Shown: piece after piece, positions 5,752 to 6,802 of the stretch
How the letters are laid out: the number at the start of each line of letters is the position of its first letter
Position numbering within the stretch: the stretch's first letter is position 1
From: Rhizobacter sp.
GTDB lineage: Bacteria > Pseudomonadota > Gammaproteobacteria > Burkholderiales > Burkholderiaceae_C
Direction: 5' to 3'
Assembly (NCBI GenBank): GCA_025351675.1
Contig: JANXVK010000512.1
Location: 1 to 6,802, forward strand
Length of the DNA: 6,802 bases
Notes under the pieces: generated by a model
Told to the model about the DNA's origin: nothing
Databases searched by the model: none
The model's input: the letters and a program-made list of their open reading frames with translations, nothing else
Position numbers and translations under genes: made by a program

Positions 5752-6084
5752 TCAATCGCCGCTTGCGGGAGCCCCGCGCGGCGCAGGCTCGGGGCCGACC
5801 GGCACATGCGTGTCGACCGCCTCGCGCAAGGCCTTGCCGGGCTTGAAATGCGGGACGAGCTTCTCGGGGATCACCACCTGCTCGCCGCTGCGCGGGTTGC
5901 GGCCCACGCGTGGCGGGCGGCGGTTGATCGAGAAGCTGCCGAAACCGCGGATCTCGATGCGGTGCCCTTTGGCGAGCGCCGCAGACATCGCATCGAGGAT
6001 CGTCTTGACCGCGAACTCCGTGTCACGGTGCGTCAGCTGGCTGAATCGCTCAGCCAGCTGCGCAACCAGATCGGAGCGGGTCAT
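5752..6084 (-). CDS. ihfB: Integration host factor subunit beta
   Basis: A 110-residue HU/IHF-family protein that pairs with IHF alpha to bend DNA sharply at specific sites. It begins [14 protein letters not shown], the usual IhfB start. The diagnostic core is [27 protein letters not shown] (42-68), with the beta-arm residues around the intercalating proline in GRNP (Pro64) and then [21 protein letters not shown]. IhfB rather than HU is indicated by length, by the [10 protein letters not shown] arm and by its place just after rpsA, the conserved ihfB locus. The last 16 or so residues ([16 protein letters not shown]) are a Pro/Ala-rich extension beyond the 94-residue E. coli protein. A GTG at 6090 would add two residues but has no better ribosome site; neither start has a clear Shine-Dalgarno sequence. 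It follows rpsA by 21 bases. Confidence 0.96.
   Translation of the reverse strand: MTRSDLVAQLAERFSQLTHRDTEFAVKTILDAMSAALAKGHRIEIRGFGSFSINRRPPRVGRNPRSGEQVVIPEKLVPHFKPGKALREAVDTHVPVGPEPAPRGAPASGD
6034..6060 (-). repeat. Perfect 11-bp hairpin in early ihfB coding sequence
   Basis: CAGCTGGCTGA (6034-6044) and TCAGCCAGCTG (6050-6060) are exact reverse complements with a 5-base loop. In the ihfB transcript they cover nucleotides 25-51 from the ATG at 6084 and encode [10 protein letters not shown] stem this strong just downstream of the initiating ribosome could slow or tune translation. Any regulatory role is inference. Confidence 0.7.
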
Positions 6085-6098
6085 CGACACCAGTCAGT

Positions 6099-6115
6099 CA
6101 ACGGCTCAGCCGTTG
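6099..6115 (-). other. Hairpin enclosing the rpsA stop codon
   Basis: CAACGGC (6099-6105) pairs with GCCGTTG (6109-6115), a 7-bp stem with a 3-base loop. On the minus strand the loop is exactly TGA, the rpsA stop codon (6108-6106). No T-run follows, so termination is unlikely. It sits in the 21-base rpsA-ihfB gap and might affect ribosome release, re-initiation at ihfB or mRNA processing. Confidence 0.5.
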
Positions 6116-6802
6116 TCCTTCTGGTTGTCCAGCTTGGCGCGCAAGAGTGCGCCAAGGCTGGTGGTGCCGGCGTTCTCCCGCTCGCTGGTCTGCGACAGAC
6201 GGGTCATCGCTTCCTGGTTGTCGGCGTTGTCCTTGGCCTTGATCGACAGCTGGATTGAACGCGTCTTGCGGTCAACCGCCAGGATCACGGCGTTGACTTC
6301 GTCGCCTTCCTTCAGCACGTTACGCGCGTCTTCGACGCGGTCGCGGCTGATTTCGGAAGCGCGCAGGTAACCCGTCACGTCTTCGTTCAGCTGGATCTCG
6401 GCGCCACGCGCGTCGACCATCTTGACCTTGCCGGTCACCGACATGCCACGGTCGTTGACCGAGGTGTAGCTGGTGAACGGGTCCGAGTCGAGCTGCTTGA
6501 TGCCGAGGGAAATGCGTTCGCGGTCAACGTCGACCGCAAGCACGATCGCTTCGACTTCCTGGCCCTTCTTGTAGTTGCGCACCGCGGCTTCGCCCGGCTC
6601 GTGCCACGACAGGTCGGACAGGTGAACCAGGCCGTCGATGCCGGCGGCCAAGCCGACGAACACGCCGAAGTCGGTGATCGACTTGACCGGACCCTTGACG
6701 CGGTCACCGCGCTGCACGGTGGTCGAGAACTCTTCCCACGGGTTCGCCTTGCACTGCTTCATGTCCAAGCTGATGCGGCGCTTGTCTTCGTCGATTTCCA
6801 GA
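6106..6802 (-). CDS. rpsA: 30S ribosomal protein S1, C-terminal part
   Basis: The gene enters from the right edge; about 232 codons are visible and the stop is TGA at 6108-6106. The sequence matches the C-terminal half of S1. The end of the fourth S1 repeat ([18 protein letters not shown]) is followed by one full repeat starting at [19 protein letters not shown] (about 6708-6490) and a last one starting at [15 protein letters not shown] (about 6447-6235). The C-terminal tail is variable and ends DNQKDNG. S1 binds mRNA and loads it on the 30S subunit, especially messages with weak Shine-Dalgarno sites. The frame is open to the window edge; an apparent TTG start at 6768 is internal. ihfB follows after 21 bases, as in many proteobacteria. 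Confidence 0.97.
   Translation of the reverse strand, partial: LEIDEDKRRISLDMKQCKANPWEEFSTTVQRGDRVKGPVKSITDFGVFVGLAAGIDGLVHLSDLSWHEPGEAAVRNYKKGQEVEAIVLAVDVDRERISLGIKQLDSDPFTSYTSVNDRGMSVTGKVKMVDARGAEIQLNEDVTGYLRASEISRDRVEDARNVLKEGDEVNAVILAVDRKTRSIQLSIKAKDNADNQEAMTRLSQTSERENAGTTSLGALLRAKLDNQKDNG

Noticed and set aside
5771..5795. Inverted repeat GCCCCG..CGGGGC near the end of ihfB as a terminator
   Set aside because: It lies within coding sequence, has a 13-base loop, and no T-run follows.

Overview
The window reads as a GC-rich betaproteobacterial chromosome segment, probably Burkholderiales. I infer this from the gene order rpsA-ihfB-lapA-lapB-hldA(rfaE1)-hldD(rfaD)-comEA, the separate heptose kinase gene, and protein sequences that follow the proteobacterial families closely. 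All genes from 1074 to the right edge are on the minus strand. One patatin-like gene at the left edge runs convergently on the plus strand.

Reading the main block in transcription order, from right to left: the 3' end of rpsA (ribosomal protein S1), ihfB (IHF beta subunit), lapA and lapB (LPS assembly proteins), hldA (heptose-7-phosphate kinase) and hldD (ADP-heptose epimerase). From lapA to hldD the genes overlap by 11, 1 and 4 bases, so they are almost certainly co-transcribed and translationally coupled. The block joins translation (S1) and DNA architecture (IHF) to lipopolysaccharide production. LapB, with LapA, is known in E. coli to control LpxC turnover by FtsH, and HldA and HldD make the ADP-heptose for the inner core. 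The operon promoter lies beyond the right edge.

Downstream are two tandem paralogues of a small exported ComEA-like helix-hairpin-helix protein. The first to be transcribed carries a long Ala/Lys-rich, histone-H1-like tail and ends at a good intrinsic terminator. The second has a short basic tail and ends tail-to-tail with the patatin gene, with a strong hairpin between them.

The left edge is abnormal. Bases 1-108 are a 96% identical reverse complement of bases 131-238 around a 22-base loop. The left arm plus the loop encodes, on the minus strand, the same part of the patatin gene and continues further upstream in it. The gene is therefore folded back on itself and its true 5' end, with the GxSxG nucleophile, is missing. 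All four mismatches between the arms are synonymous. That points to two natural alleles joined head to head, most likely a strain-mixing or fold-back assembly chimera, rather than to random error.

I found no convincing new biological system. The points most worth a second look are the fold-back end, an 11-bp perfect hairpin early in ihfB, a hairpin that holds the rpsA stop codon in its loop, and the tandem ComEA pair with the H1-like tail.
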